From positions 1-64,000 of the forward strand of contig NZ_JAIBKA010000015.1 of NCBI RefSeq assembly GCF_022603395.1: 64,000 bases of DNA, written 5' to 3'. Below are positions 31,618 through 40,740 of the stretch, in pieces. Origin of the DNA: Desulfoferrobacter suflitae (GTDB taxonomy: Bacteria; Desulfobacterota; Syntrophobacteria; Syntrophobacterales; Syntrophobacteraceae). The notes under the pieces are model-generated. The model was not told the origin of the DNA, ran no database searches, and saw only the letters and a program-made list of their open reading frames with translations. Made by a program: the position numbers and the translations under genes. Numbering within the stretch: the stretch's first letter is position 1; each line of letters starts with the position of its first letter.

Positions 31618-31821
31618 GTGACTGAAGGCCGAGTGAAGTGGTTCAATGACAAAAAGGGATATGGCTTTATCGAAACCGAGGGCCAGGGCGATGTCTTTGT
31701 TCATTACAGCTCCATCGAAGGCAGCGGGTTCCGTTCTTTGAGTGAAGGCGAACGCGTGCAGTTCGATGTGGAACAGGGCTCCAAAGGACCTCAAGCGGTC
31801 AACGTACAAAAGGTTGGCTAG
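31618..31821 (+). CDS. Cold-shock domain protein
   Basis: A 67-residue OB-fold RNA/DNA-binding protein, the standard size. RNP1 is KGYGFIE and RNP2 is DVFVHYS; it opens with [14 protein letters not shown], the family hallmark. The start is GTG 31618, since the strong ribosome site at about 31601-31609 is correctly spaced and no ATG occurs in frame before the domain. A rho-independent terminator follows at 31871-31897, making it a single-gene unit. Confidence 0.95.
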   Translation: MTEGRVKWFNDKKGYGFIETEGQGDVFVHYSSIEGSGFRSLSEGERVQFDVEQGSKGPQAVNVQKVG

Positions 31822-31870
31822 ATTTCGCCCTCCTCCATCTTGTTGATTGTTGACAAAACACATAAACATC

Positions 31871-31897
31871 GGGCCGGGGATCGCCTCCGGCCTTTTT
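31871..31897 (+). terminator. Rho-independent terminator after the cold-shock gene
   Basis: GGGCCGGGGATCGCCTCCGG followed by CCTTTTT forms a GC-rich stem (GGCCGG with CCGGCC, extended by one pair after a mismatch) and a T-run, 50 bases after the stop codon. Confidence 0.8.
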
Positions 31898-31967
31898 GCT
31901 GGTCGACCTTCATGGGTAACGCGCCCGCTGCACTGCCGAGGGCGCATAAAAGAGAGGATCAGGGCTG

Positions 31968-32576
31968 ATGCTGTTGAGCTTGATGTTAAGAAGCCTTATT
32001 GTGATTATAATCATCTGTTCCACCGGCAACAGTGGAACTGCGGGAGAAAAGGGCATGAAACCAACCACGGAAAATCCCATGGCAGTCATCGAGACCAGTG
32101 AAGGTGCAATAAAGGTTGAGCTTTGGGCGGACAAGGCACCGATCACTGTGAAAAACTTTATCAGCTACGCTGAAGAAGGGTACTATAAGGGCACCGTCTT
32201 TCACCGGGTGATCGACGGATTCATGATACAGGGGGGGGGACTGGACGCAAATCTCAAACCTAAAGCGACTCGCTCGCCCATCAAAAATGAAGCCGCCGCC
32301 GAGCTCAAAAATGAGCGCGGAACCATTGCGATGGCTCGAACCAACGTGGTGGACAGTGCCACATCGCAGTTTTTTATCAATGTCGCCGACAATGACTTCC
32401 TCGATCATCAGGACAAAACTCCCAAGGGGTACGGGTACGCCGTCTTTGGAAAAGTGGTGGAGGGGATGGACGTTGTCGATCGCATTGAGAAGGTCGAGAC
32501 AAAGAGTATGGGGCCGCATCAAGACGTACCCGTAAAGTCCGTTGTCATTAAAGATATCAGGCTGGTCAGCGAATAA
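31968..32576 (+). CDS. Cyclophilin-type peptidyl-prolyl isomerase
   Basis: A 202-residue reading whose last 165 residues are a compact bacterial cyclophilin of the PpiA/PpiB kind. Landmarks: [14 protein letters not shown] (catalytic Arg in the FHR unit), [23 protein letters not shown] and [15 protein letters not shown]. From ATG 31968 the protein begins with a hydrophobic segment ([13 protein letters not shown]), which would export or anchor it. A start at ATG 32055, after GGAGAAAAGGGC, would give a 173-residue cytoplasmic enzyme. The hydrophobic segment makes me prefer the long form, with limited confidence. Confidence 0.85.
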   Translation: MLLSLMLRSLIVIIIICSTGNSGTAGEKGMKPTTENPMAVIETSEGAIKVELWADKAPITVKNFISYAEEGYYKGTVFHRVIDGFMIQGGGLDANLKPKATRSPIKNEAAAELKNERGTIAMARTNVVDSATSQFFINVADNDFLDHQDKTPKGYGYAVFGKVVEGMDVVDRIEKVETKSMGPHQDVPVKSVVIKDIRLVSE

Positions 32577-32692
32577 GCGGATCTCCCGCTTTCAGCGCCC
32601 CCTGGCCTGCTCTGCATCCGGTTCCGGTATTTTTAGCAAGGGCGTTAAACAACCCTGTCTGCTTGCCTGAAAGCAGCAAATCAGAGTACCCG

Positions 32693-32756
32693 GGTCTCCC
32701 GCGGCAAACCCGAGATGAAAACTGTCATCGCGGGCTTTGCCGTACACGGGAGAACC
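32693..32756. repeat. Long imperfect inverted repeat
   Basis: The arms GGTCTCCCG plus CGGCAAACCCG, and CGGGCTTTGCCG plus CGGGAGAACC, pair over about 64 bases with a few mismatches and a four-base bulge. It lies in the 241-bp gap before the AsmA-like gene and may be a repeat-element hairpin or leader structure. Confidence 0.5.
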
Positions 32757-32817
32757 TTTGAGTTTACAGGTGGGCGGCTTTTGTCAGCAAGGGCGTTGTC
32801 AATGCCGGAGCTCCAGC

Positions 32818-35800
32818 ATGAAGATCAAGAAAAATAAGTGGGCCTGGGGAGCAGGCCTCGCAGCTGCCCTTGCCCTCCTGCTCTTGCTTGGGCTTGCTTG
32901 TCTGCCCATGATAATCAATCTGCAGCCCATTAAGGACAGCATCCTCGACGACCTTTCCCGAAAAATTGGCGGGCGCGTGAGCGGCGAAAAGATCGACGTT
33001 GCTTTGCTCCCCGCACCACACCTGACCATTCGGAAAATGCAGGTCGCCAAAGAAAATCGCTTTGCAGGAAGTCTGGAATCATTGATCGCCTATCCACAGA
33101 TTTTTCCCCTCATGCGGGGTCAAGTGAAGCTGACCAGGATGCGGCTGGTGGCTCCAGATTTGGCCGTGTGGATGGCTGAAGAATCCGCCGCCGGTGGGGA
33201 AACCACTCCCCGCCGGCCGATGATGGCAAGGCTCCGGGAACAATTGACTGCAGCTTTGGGTTTGTCCACTCTGTACGCCCCTGCTCTCTTCCTTGAGATC
33301 GAAAACGGAAGCGTAACCATTGCAGCGGAAAACAAGCCGCCTCTCCATATTGCTTCCATCAATGGCAGCATCCAACTCCCGCCGGCTGGATTTCGCATCC
33401 AACTCACATGCCGCTCCGGCCTATGGAAATCTTTCACCGCGACGGTTGAGGTGGGATCCGATTTGACCACACGGGGCCTACTCCAGGTCGATGACCTGCA
33501 ACCACAAGTCCTTGGGCAGTGGGTCGCGCCCCCCCTCTCGACCACCATGGCAAACAGCAGTGTGAACCTGAATGTTGAGTTTGCATCAAAGAATCTCGAG
33601 ACGCTGCATTTGGACTTCCAAGGGACGGCCCCGCGACTGCAAATTGTTCAGCAGGACGAAACGGTGAGAATTGACTGCGAAAATTTGCAGGCAAGCTTAG
33701 ATCTGGATAAAGACGGGCTCACCATCGATTTGGCCGAGCTGCGGTTAAACTATCCCCGGCTCAACCTTTCAGGCCAATTTTTGCGCCACCACAACCCCTG
33801 CCGCTATCAACTGGCACTCAAAGCAACCGAGCTCGACGCCGACGCCACAAGGCAGGCAGCACTGGCACTTCTTGGCAGATTTTCAGTTGTCCGAAAAATA
33901 TTCCAGATCGTTCGAGGCGGCACAGTACCGGAAATCACCTTTTCCACGCATGGAAGTTCCGCACGTGACTTGGGAAAGGCGGAAAACATTCATATCGTCG
34001 GCAGCATGCACAACGGGAAGATTTTTGTGCCGGCTGCGGAACTTGATTTAACGGAAGTTTTCGGTGAAGTGGACATTTCCCGGGGAATTTTACAGGGTGA
34101 CAAATTGAGGGCACGCCTGGAAAACTCTACCGGCACGGATGCCTATCTGCGCCTGGGCCTGACAGGCGGTGACGCTCCATTCCACCTGGACATCATCATA
34201 GATGCGGACCTGGCGCAACTGCCCCCGATTCTGGTGAGAGTGGTGAACAACGCTCTGTTTGACCAGGAAATGGAGCACATCCAATCGCTTGCCGGAACCG
34301 CAACGGGCAGACTGATCCTGGGCGAGAGCCTCGATTCGGTCAAAGCCCTCGTCGATGTCAAGGACATCAAGTTGAACGCGGCTTATGCAAGGCTGCCTTA
34401 TCCTCTGGAGATCACAAACGGCGAGTTTTCCTATGACGGCATCGAGGAAACGGTATCCGCAAAAGACCTGAGCGGAACTTTGGGGAAATCGACCTTCTCG
34501 GCATTTTCGGCGGCGCTGGGCTGGAGCGACCGGTTCCATCTCCAGGTTGAAGCCGCCAATGTCAATCTGTCCGTTGACGAAGTCTACCCCTGGATCACCT
34601 CGTATGCCACACCGAGGAGAATACTCAAGGAATTCAAGTTCGAGAACGGCCGCATCGAGGTGGCCAGGCTGACGTTGACCGGGCCTTTGCTGCAACCCGC
34701 AACATGGCAGTTCGAAACAAGCGGAACGATGCAGGACTTGGCCGTCCAATGGACCTCCTTTCCCGATACCCTGATGATATCCAACGGGAAGTTCAGGGGA
34801 GTTCCAGACAAGCTCGTGTTAACCGACACGCGGGGCCGTCTGCTCGATGCCGCTTTTAAGGCCACTGCAGAGTTGGATGAATTCAGAAAGGGACTGCTTG
34901 CAGCCGATTTGAAAATAGGTGGCCAACTGGGCGCCAAGACCATCAAATGGATCGCCGGGCTGAGCAATCTTCCTGCAGCATTCTATTTTCGGCCTCCTCT
35001 CGTAGTCGCCGATGGGCACCTGATCTGGGAAAGGGATGTCAAAACGACTTTCATGGGTGTTGTGACGCCCAACAACGGACCCAAAGTGACCATCGATCAA
35101 ACCTGGCAAAAGGAAGATTATCTTTCCATCAACAAGCTGCTCATCCAGGATGCCGAATCCAATGCACTCATATCGGCAGATCTTAAGCCGGAAGCATTAG
35201 AGTTGACCTTTTCCGGGAAATTGACCAAAAACACTGTGGATCAGCTTCTGCAAAACAATGATATGCTCTGGGGCTGGATCAACGGGGATTTCACCGCTCA
35301 CTTTTTTTTCACCCAGTATATGGCCTCCACCGCACAAGGCAGCCTGCAGGGAGAGAGGATCAACTTTCCGGCGATCACCGGGTTGGAGCAAATTCAAAAC
35401 TTCTCGATCCATGCCAATGGGAAAAGCATTCAGGTGGATGCCGCGACGATCCTTTGGGAAGATAACAAACTGGAGACCAATGGATCGGTCGTTTTTTCCA
35501 GGGATGGATTTCTGCTCGACCTCGATGTCAAGTCCGGCGGCATTGACTGGAGCAGCATCAGCAAGATTTTCCAGGCAACCAGGCACAGTGCAGCCGCATC
35601 GAGCCAGTTGGAGCGACTGCACATCCTCGGAGAGATTCGCTTTGTTGCGGATTTTTTTGCCTTCGAGCACTATACTCTGCAACCTCTTGAAGCGAGTATC
35701 CTGTTGATGCCCCAGGAAAGCCAGGTGCGCGTGACCAACGCCAAACTTTGCGGAATTTCTCTTCCCGGCCTGCTAAAGATTTCCCATCAAAAGAAAACAA

Positions 35801-36501
35801 CCGTCGAGTTCACGCCACAGGCCCACAACCTGCAATTGAAAGAAACCCTGGTTTGCCTGTGGGACAACAACGGCCTGATGGTAGGTGACTACAGCTTTGA
35901 CGCAGATATGAAAGGATATCTTTCGGACAACCGGTTCATCAAGACCCTCTCGGGAGAATTTGACTTTCATTCCGATAACGGCCGCATTTATCGGTTCGGC
36001 TTGCTGGAGAAAATTTTTTCGGTATTGAACTTTACCGAAATATTTCGCGGCAGGCTGCCTGATTTGGCACAAGAGGGGTTCGGGTACGATTCCGTGCAAA
36101 TTGAAGGGACTCTGAACGACGGCAGGATGGATATCGCCGAGGCCATTATCAAAGGCACGTCCCTCGAGATGGTTGGCCGGGGCAGTGTTGATCTCACCAG
36201 CAGGAGCATTAATCTCACCTTCCTGGTGGCGCCCCTCAAGACCTTCAATGTGATCATGAACCATATCCCTGTGGTCGGTGGAATCCTGGGCACGATCGTC
36301 TCTGTTCCGGTCCAGGTTACCGGTGACCTGGAGAACCCCGTCGTTATACCGCTGTCGCCAACCGCCGTCGGATCAGAACTGCTCGGTCTCATGAAAAAAA
36401 CTCTGGAGCTTCCACTGAAGATCATCCAACCGCTGATGCAACAAAGTGACAACGACCGACCCGAAGAAACGCCTCGCCCGCAAGAACCGGAAATAAGGTA
36501 A
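32818..36501 (+). CDS. Very large AsmA-like / bridge-type lipid-transfer protein
   Basis: A 1227-residue protein. The start at ATG 32818 follows GGAG nine bases upstream and puts a single N-terminal transmembrane helix first (about residues 8-30). The rest is periplasmic and strand-rich. It opens with an AsmA-type head (ILDDLSRKIGGRVSGEKIDVALLPAPHLTIRKMQVA) and closes with an AsmA_2/YhdP-like end (LEMVGRGSVDLTSRSINLTFLVAPLKTFN...IPVVGGILGTIVSVPVQVTGDLENP). The size and organisation resemble YhdP and TamB, proteins that carry phospholipids between the two membranes. It begins a rightward group with a crotonase and a CDP-alcohol phosphotransferase and may help move the lipid made by the adjacent cluster; that link is inference. 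Confidence 0.75.
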   Translation: MKIKKNKWAWGAGLAAALALLLLLGLACLPMIINLQPIKDSILDDLSRKIGGRVSGEKIDVALLPAPHLTIRKMQVAKENRFAGSLESLIAYPQIFPLMRGQVKLTRMRLVAPDLAVWMAEESAAGGETTPRRPMMARLREQLTAALGLSTLYAPALFLEIENGSVTIAAENKPPLHIASINGSIQLPPAGFRIQLTCRSGLWKSFTATVEVGSDLTTRGLLQVDDLQPQVLGQWVAPPLSTTMANSSVNLNVEFASKNLETLHLDFQGTAPRLQIVQQDETVRIDCENLQASLDLDKDGLTIDLAELRLNYPRLNLSGQFLRHHNPCRYQLALKATELDADATRQAALALLGRFSVVRKIFQIVRGGTVPEITFSTHGSSARDLGKAENIHIVGSMHNGKIFVPAAELDLTEVFGEVDISRGILQGDKLRARLENSTGTDAYLRLGLTGGDAPFHLDIIIDADLAQLPPILVRVVNNALFDQEMEHIQSLAGTATGRLILGESLDSVKALVDVKDIKLNAAYARLPYPLEITNGEFSYDGIEETVSAKDLSGTLGKSTFSAFSAALGWSDRFHLQVEAANVNLSVDEVYPWITSYATPRRILKEFKFENGRIEVARLTLTGPLLQPATWQFETSGTMQDLAVQWTSFPDTLMISNGKFRGVPDKLVLTDTRGRLLDAAFKATAELDEFRKGLLAADLKIGGQLGAKTIKWIAGLSNLPAAFYFRPPLVVADGHLIWERDVKTTFMGVVTPNNGPKVTIDQTWQKEDYLSINKLLIQDAESNALISADLKPEALELTFSGKLTKNTVDQLLQNNDMLWGWINGDFTAHFFFTQYMASTAQGSLQGERINFPAITGLEQIQNFSIHANGKSIQVDAATILWEDNKLETNGSVVFSRDGFLLDLDVKSGGIDWSSISKIFQATRHSAAASSQLERLHILGEIRFVADFFAFEHYTLQPLEASILLMPQESQVRVTNAKLCGISLPGLLKISHQKKTTVEFTPQAHNLQLKETLVCLWDNNGLMVGDYSFDADMKGYLSDNRFIKTLSGEFDFHSDNGRIYRFGLLEKIFSVLNFTEIFRGRLPDLAQEGFGYDSVQIEGTLNDGRMDIAEAIIKGTSLEMVGRGSVDLTSRSINLTFLVAPLKTFNVIMNHIPVVGGILGTIVSVPVQVTGDLENPVVIPLSPTAVGSELLGLMKKTLELPLKIIQPLMQQSDNDRPEETPRPQEPEIR

Positions 36502-36537
36502 AACAACCGCGAAGCCTACACAACATGGAGAGACGCA

Positions 36538-37335
36538 ATGGACTACAGTGAAATCATTTTTCGACGAGATGGTGCGATCGCTTACCTGACTCTCAATCGT
36601 CCTGATATCCGCAACGCCATCACCAGCGATGTGATGATCGAGGAAATTGTCAATGTCTGTGATACGGTGCAGGCGGATGAAGCGATCAGGGTCCTGGTGG
36701 TCACCGGTGCTGGAACCTGCTTTTCGGCAGGAGGCAATGTCAAAGACATGCACGAACGCAAGGGCATGTTCTCCGGCAACCCCGAGCAACTGCGCGACAA
36801 CTACCGCAAGGGCATACAGCGTATACCTCTGGCTTTCAACAGATTGGACGTGCCGACCATTGCCGCCGTCAATGGACCTGCCATCGGCGCAGGCTGCGAT
36901 CTGGCATGCATGTGCGATATGCGCATTGCGGCAGAATCCGCCCGATTTGGGGAAACCTTCGTATCCGTCGGATTGATACCCGGGGATGGCGGCGCTTTTT
37001 TTCTGCCGAGAATCGTCGGATTTGCCAAGGCCTGCGAACTGACCTTCACCAGCAGAATCGTGGATGCCGCCGAAGCCCTGCGCATCGGCCTGGTCAACGA
37101 GGTGGTGCCTTCCGAGCAACTGCCGGCCCGGGCGCGTCAGCTCGCCGAAGAAATTGCCAGGCAGCCCGGCAAGATACTGCGAATGGCCAAGCGCCTTCTC
37201 TACCTTGCCCAGAACAAAACCCTGCAGGACACCTTGGAGCTCTCCGCCGCTTTTCAAGCACTGTGCCATTACAGTCCCGAACATAGACAGGCCCTGGAAG
37301 CCTTCTTTGCGCGGCAGAAAGCGGGCGGCAAATAG
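36538..37335 (+). CDS. Enoyl-CoA hydratase/isomerase family protein
   Basis: A 265-residue crotonase-fold protein, typical length. The oxyanion-hole loop TCFSAGGNVKDM (CoA-binding FSAGxD type) is near residue 62, and the second loop NGPAIGAGCDLACMCDMRIA near 113. The active-site segment reads FGETFVSVGLIPGDGGAFFLPR. One acidic residue is kept (GET) and the position often Glu in hydratases is Asp or Gly here, so hydratase versus isomerase or another crotonase reaction cannot be told. It starts 36 bases after the AsmA-like gene and 81 bases before the CDP-alcohol phosphotransferase gene on the same strand, so it may share a transcript. Confidence 0.8.
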   Translation: MDYSEIIFRRDGAIAYLTLNRPDIRNAITSDVMIEEIVNVCDTVQADEAIRVLVVTGAGTCFSAGGNVKDMHERKGMFSGNPEQLRDNYRKGIQRIPLAFNRLDVPTIAAVNGPAIGAGCDLACMCDMRIAAESARFGETFVSVGLIPGDGGAFFLPRIVGFAKACELTFTSRIVDAAEALRIGLVNEVVPSEQLPARARQLAEEIARQPGKILRMAKRLLYLAQNKTLQDTLELSAAFQALCHYSPEHRQALEAFFARQKAGGK

Positions 37336-37416
37336 TTGAGAAGCGAGCTTGACCAGTATCCACTGGATTTGCCAGGCTTTCATTCCCCCTTGAACTCGAT
37401 AAAGGATGCGCAATTG

Positions 37417-38625
37417 ATGAAGACCGCACTGATCATCGCCTCCAATGACAATGGACTGCAACCTGTTTTCCGCGTGCCCAACATACGCAGACTGATCCTG
37501 CTTGCGACCAGGCTTGGATTCGACAACGTGCACATCGTAGGACGTATCAACTCCATCGCCTCGGCAGTATCCGACCTGCTGCCGGGCAGTTCCCTGCATA
37601 CCGCTGAAGAGCCGGCACAGGCCAAGGACGTCCTGCAACAGATGAACTTGAATGAACAGGAGCGAGTGTTAATCCTTAAGGCCGATGTCGTTATTGACCG
37701 CCTGTCCCTGAGTGAGTTTCTCGAGGGCGCCCAAAGCGTCCGCACGGCCCGCATGGAACTGGCCTCCAACGGCACGCCGGATGGCATCTATATGTCACAT
37801 CCGGACCATCTTTCTGAGATACTGGAAGCGCTGTGGGTCCCGTCGGCAACCGGGGCAGAATCCTTACTGCGCAACGTGGTGAGCTTCCCCGGTCGCAATG
37901 GCCTGCCGCGACTCGTCGACTCCCGGGAAAACGATGCCGGCGCCGCCGAAGAGAAATTAATCGGAGTGCTGGCCGCTCAGACCGCGCAAAGCGACGGTTT
38001 CATGGCGCGTCACTTTGATCGGCGTATCTCCCGGTTCTTTAGCCGAAAGCTGGTGCGCACCGGGATCACCCCCAATCAGGTCACCTTGATTGGCGTGTCC
38101 ATCGGATTGACCGGCGCGCTGCTGTTGTCGCTGGCAAATTACTGGGCACATCTGGTGGGAGCGATGCTGTTCGTGTTCTGCGTCATTGTGGACGGTGTTG
38201 ACGGGGAGGTCGCCCGCCTGAAGCTGATGGAAAGCCGATTCGGCCATTACCTCGACATAACCACGGACAACTTGGTGCATGTTGCCGTCTTTGCGGGCAT
38301 TGCATTTGGATTGTACAACGGTAGCGGAAACCGCCTCTACCTCTGGGCTCTGTGGTTTCTCCTGGGAGGGTTCGCCGTTGCCGCCGTGGCGGTTTATCAA
38401 TGCATCAAGCGCGTGGATCCGAAAACCTTCAAACAGTCCCCCAAACTGGTGCGTTTGATGAAGATGTTGAGCAATAGAGACTTCGCGTATCTGGTGCTCC
38501 TGCTCGCTTTGATTGATCATCTGGAGTGGTTTTTGCTCGGGGCTGCAGTGGGCACTTACCTGTTCGCTGTGGGACTGTGGCTCCTGACTTCCAGGCCCGG
38601 CAAGGAAGCAGCCCAAGTACAGTGA
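37417..38625 (+). CDS. CDP-alcohol phosphotransferase with fused nucleotidyltransferase-like N-terminal domain
   Basis: A 402-residue protein. The N-terminal 190 residues have the fold pattern of sugar-nucleotide transferases (LIIASNDNGLQPVF, RVLILKADVVIDRLS) but lack the GxGTR nucleotide loop, so this half may be inactive. The C-terminal half is a CDP-alcohol phosphatidyltransferase with the signature DG-x2-AR-x8-G-x3-D-x3-D (DGEVARLKLMESRFGHYLDITTD, positions about 259-281) and about five transmembrane helices. The arrangement resembles the fused inositol-phosphate cytidylyltransferase/phosphotransferase enzymes that make inositol-phosphate compounds. Start at ATG 37417 follows AAAGGA. It would form a phosphodiester-linked head group on a lipid or polyol. 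Confidence 0.8.
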   Translation: MKTALIIASNDNGLQPVFRVPNIRRLILLATRLGFDNVHIVGRINSIASAVSDLLPGSSLHTAEEPAQAKDVLQQMNLNEQERVLILKADVVIDRLSLSEFLEGAQSVRTARMELASNGTPDGIYMSHPDHLSEILEALWVPSATGAESLLRNVVSFPGRNGLPRLVDSRENDAGAAEEKLIGVLAAQTAQSDGFMARHFDRRISRFFSRKLVRTGITPNQVTLIGVSIGLTGALLLSLANYWAHLVGAMLFVFCVIVDGVDGEVARLKLMESRFGHYLDITTDNLVHVAVFAGIAFGLYNGSGNRLYLWALWFLLGGFAVAAVAVYQCIKRVDPKTFKQSPKLVRLMKMLSNRDFAYLVLLLALIDHLEWFLLGAAVGTYLFAVGLWLLTSRPGKEAAQVQ

Positions 38626-38652
38626 CACACAATTAAGTGGCCGAATTCCGCA

Positions 38653-38746
38653 GGTTGTGGATTGAGCGCAGCGAAATCCAACCTGGGCTGGGCCAGCTAA
38701 CGTACTCGTTGGGTTGAGTCACGCGAAATGCGTGACTCAACCCAAC
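38653..38746. repeat. Two REP-like hairpins between convergent genes
   Basis: An imperfect palindrome lies at 38653-38683 (GGTTGTGGATT...AATCCAACC, loop GAGCGCAGCGA). A perfect 17-bp stem lies at 38708-38724 and 38730-38746 (GTTGGGTTGAGTCACGC) with loop GAAAT. They may act as a two-way terminator between the CDP-alcohol phosphotransferase and radical-SAM genes, and resemble the hairpin at 12850-12876. Confidence 0.7.
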
Positions 38747-38869
38747 CTTCTACGCCTGTACCTTCGCAAGTCCGTCCACTGCATTTTGGGCACTCGATGG
38801 GTGTGGAGCTGTGCCAGGAACATCCCCATTGGCAAGCCAGGCGGCGGTGCCTGCCGCTGCAGTGCAGAC

Positions 38870-39838
38870 CTACAGCGCCTGCCTCGCTTCGGAGATAAAG
38901 CGGCTGACGGACCACGGTTCCTGTGCCGCCCCGCGGCATGAATACCAGCATTGACCGCAGTCGGTCGGCGCAAAAAAAGATTTTCTCCATTGGCTGTAAT
39001 GACACGCTGGGGGATGGTCCGAACAGCGCTTGATCATGCCGTCGGGGGTGACCTGAACCCAGTTCAGCCCGGCCGTGCAACCGGGCACATTTCTCCTGGC
39101 GACAAACTCTGCCACGCGATTCAAATAAAAATCCCCGGTGGTCACATTGCCAAGTTCACTCTTGAGGCGTTTCACTTCCGCTATCACCTCACCCAGTCGA
39201 TTCAACTCATCGGCATCAATCATGTGTGTTTCGTTGTTGATTCGCCAGCAATTATAGGTACTGAGCGAAACCTTGACTCCCATCTCATGGGCCCGTCGAA
39301 TGATCCGGGGCATCTCGGCATAATTCTCTTTCTTCATCACAACATTGAAGCACAGGCTCACCCCTGCCTTGCGCAGTTCAGGAACCACCGCCAAGATATG
39401 CCTGGTGAGACCGGGCAACCCTCTTTCCCGGTCATGTCTCTCATCCAGATAGTCGAGCGACAGCGACAGCCCGTCCAGCCCTGCCCGCCACAGCTCGAGG
39501 CCCCGTTCGTGCGTGAGCAGTGCACCGTTGGTGATCAGGCCGATGTGGAGAAATTTGAAATTATTGCGCAAGCCTGCGATCAAATCAGCCAGATCGCTGC
39601 GCAGCAAAGGCTCTCCTCCCGTCAAACCAACGGACAAGGGATTGAGCTTCTTGACGACGGGGACATAGTCCGCGAGCTCAGCGGGCGGCTTGACCTTCCA
39701 GTAGTCACAGAAGTCACAGCGCGCATTGCAACGCTTGGTGACCTCTAAATTGATATTGAACATGCCGCCGCACATCAGATACTCAAAGAACCTGCCTCCG
39801 CCGCCTATCAGTTCAGTAACGCTGAGTTTTCTGGCCAT
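38870..39838 (-). CDS. Radical SAM enzyme with C-terminal auxiliary-cluster cysteines
   Basis: A 322-residue protein. The radical SAM cluster motif is CNARCDFC (Cys37, Cys41, Cys44). The glycine-rich TGGEPLLR follows, then LSLSLDYLDE (substrate strand). The C-terminal part has six cysteines (VPGCTA, KRCSDHPPACH, DCGQCWYSC) arranged like a SPASM or twitch auxiliary iron-sulfur cluster. Such enzymes modify peptides, sugars or lipids by radical chemistry. It is the last gene of the long leftward cluster, 96 bases after mlaC. Start at 39838 is the only upstream ATG that keeps the protein compact. Substrate unknown; a role in building the cluster's product is inferred. Confidence 0.8.
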   Translation of the reverse strand: MARKLSVTELIGGGGRFFEYLMCGGMFNINLEVTKRCNARCDFCDYWKVKPPAELADYVPVVKKLNPLSVGLTGGEPLLRSDLADLIAGLRNNFKFLHIGLITNGALLTHERGLELWRAGLDGLSLSLDYLDERHDRERGLPGLTRHILAVVPELRKAGVSLCFNVVMKKENYAEMPRIIRRAHEMGVKVSLSTYNCWRINNETHMIDADELNRLGEVIAEVKRLKSELGNVTTGDFYLNRVAEFVARRNVPGCTAGLNWVQVTPDGMIKRCSDHPPACHYSQWRKSFFAPTDCGQCWYSCRGAAQEPWSVSRFISEARQAL

Positions 39839-39934
39839 CTAACCCCCGCTCAAAGACCCTTCTGTTTCGTGCCCAGCCGCGCTGATCCCTGCGGGCAATA
39901 GACCACAACCATTGTTTGCCATCCGGAACACCTT

Positions 39935-40552
39935 TCAGGGGGACTTGGCGATGGCCTTTTGTTGAAGGCGCATTCTGTTCAACAGAGCTTCAAAGGATTC
40001 CTTCTTGATGACCCTGTCAAAAGCATTTCGGTAATTTCCCGCTATGCTGACCCCGTCGACCTTGACGTCATCGACCAGCCAGTCTGTCGCCCTTTTGGAC
40101 AGAGAATAATCGACGGTGATCTCATCGTTGGCCCTGACAATCACCGTGCTCACCGTAGCACTGTCCCTGCGCACATCCTCTTTAGGGTAGAGGACTTTCT
40201 CCCGCTTGATGAAATTCAACACCAAACGCGAATAGGAGTCCTGGAAAAGGTCCCGAAAGATCTGTTTGAACTCGTTGCGCTGGGCTAAGCTCAGATTCCG
40301 CCATTGTTTATCAAGGGCTATCTGCGCCATGGCATCAAAGTCGATGTTTTCACCTATAATCTGCTTGATGGCAGCCCGTCTTTCTTCACGATGCTCGGAA
40401 CCTTCCAGCTGGGGATCGGTTTGAATCGTCATGATTTCTTCCAACATGGCACGGATGCGCTCCGTTGGCTCTTCCGCACCCGCCCTGGAACGGATTGCTC
40501 CGCACATGAAAAAAACCACCAAAACAGCTAGTATCATCAGTCGCATCTTCAT
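39935..40552 (-). CDS. MlaC/Ttg2D-family periplasmic lipid-binding protein (HpnM-like)
   Basis: A 205-residue protein with signal peptide (about residues 1-25). The Tol_Tol_Ttg2/MlaC domain shows DAMAQIALDKQWRNLSLAQRNEFKQIF...SYSRLV and VDYSLSKRATDWLVDDVKVDGVSIAGNYRNAFDRVI. MlaC proteins shuttle phospholipids across the periplasm; the same family is called HpnM beside hopanoid genes. Start at 40552 follows AGAGGAG. No mlaD, mlaE or mlaF genes are adjacent, so this copy works with other partners. Here it lies between TolC and a radical-SAM gene in a probable lipid-assembly cluster. Confidence 0.85.
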   Translation of the reverse strand: MKMRLMILAVLVVFFMCGAIRSRAGAEEPTERIRAMLEEIMTIQTDPQLEGSEHREERRAAIKQIIGENIDFDAMAQIALDKQWRNLSLAQRNEFKQIFRDLFQDSYSRLVLNFIKREKVLYPKEDVRRDSATVSTVIVRANDEITVDYSLSKRATDWLVDDVKVDGVSIAGNYRNAFDRVIKKESFEALLNRMRLQQKAIAKSP

Positions 40553-40740
40553 ATCTGCTCCTCTTTAAGAGTACCGTACACCTCATTTCCATGCCTTGTT
40601 CAGGAACAAGCGCCCGGCTGCCGCACATTTTCGGCAACGGGCCGCCTCCCGTATGGGTATGTGGGTATGACGGTTTCCCCACAATTCCTCTCTCCCCATG
40701 GGAGAAAAAATTACTGGTGCGGTTTCCGGATGGGAACCAG
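40553..40740 (-). terminator. Gap with a possible attenuator or terminator after the TolC gene
   Basis: 188 bases between tolC and mlaC. On the minus strand the first bases (40740-40714) form CTGGT...ACCAG with an inner GGTT/AACC pairing, followed by TAATTTTTT (40713-40705). This looks like a weak rho-independent terminator that could lower expression of the last two genes. Confidence 0.4.

Noticed and set aside
38640-38750. tRNA or small RNA gene between convergent genes
   Set aside because: The paired arms are simple REP-like hairpins; there is no cloverleaf or T-arm sequence.
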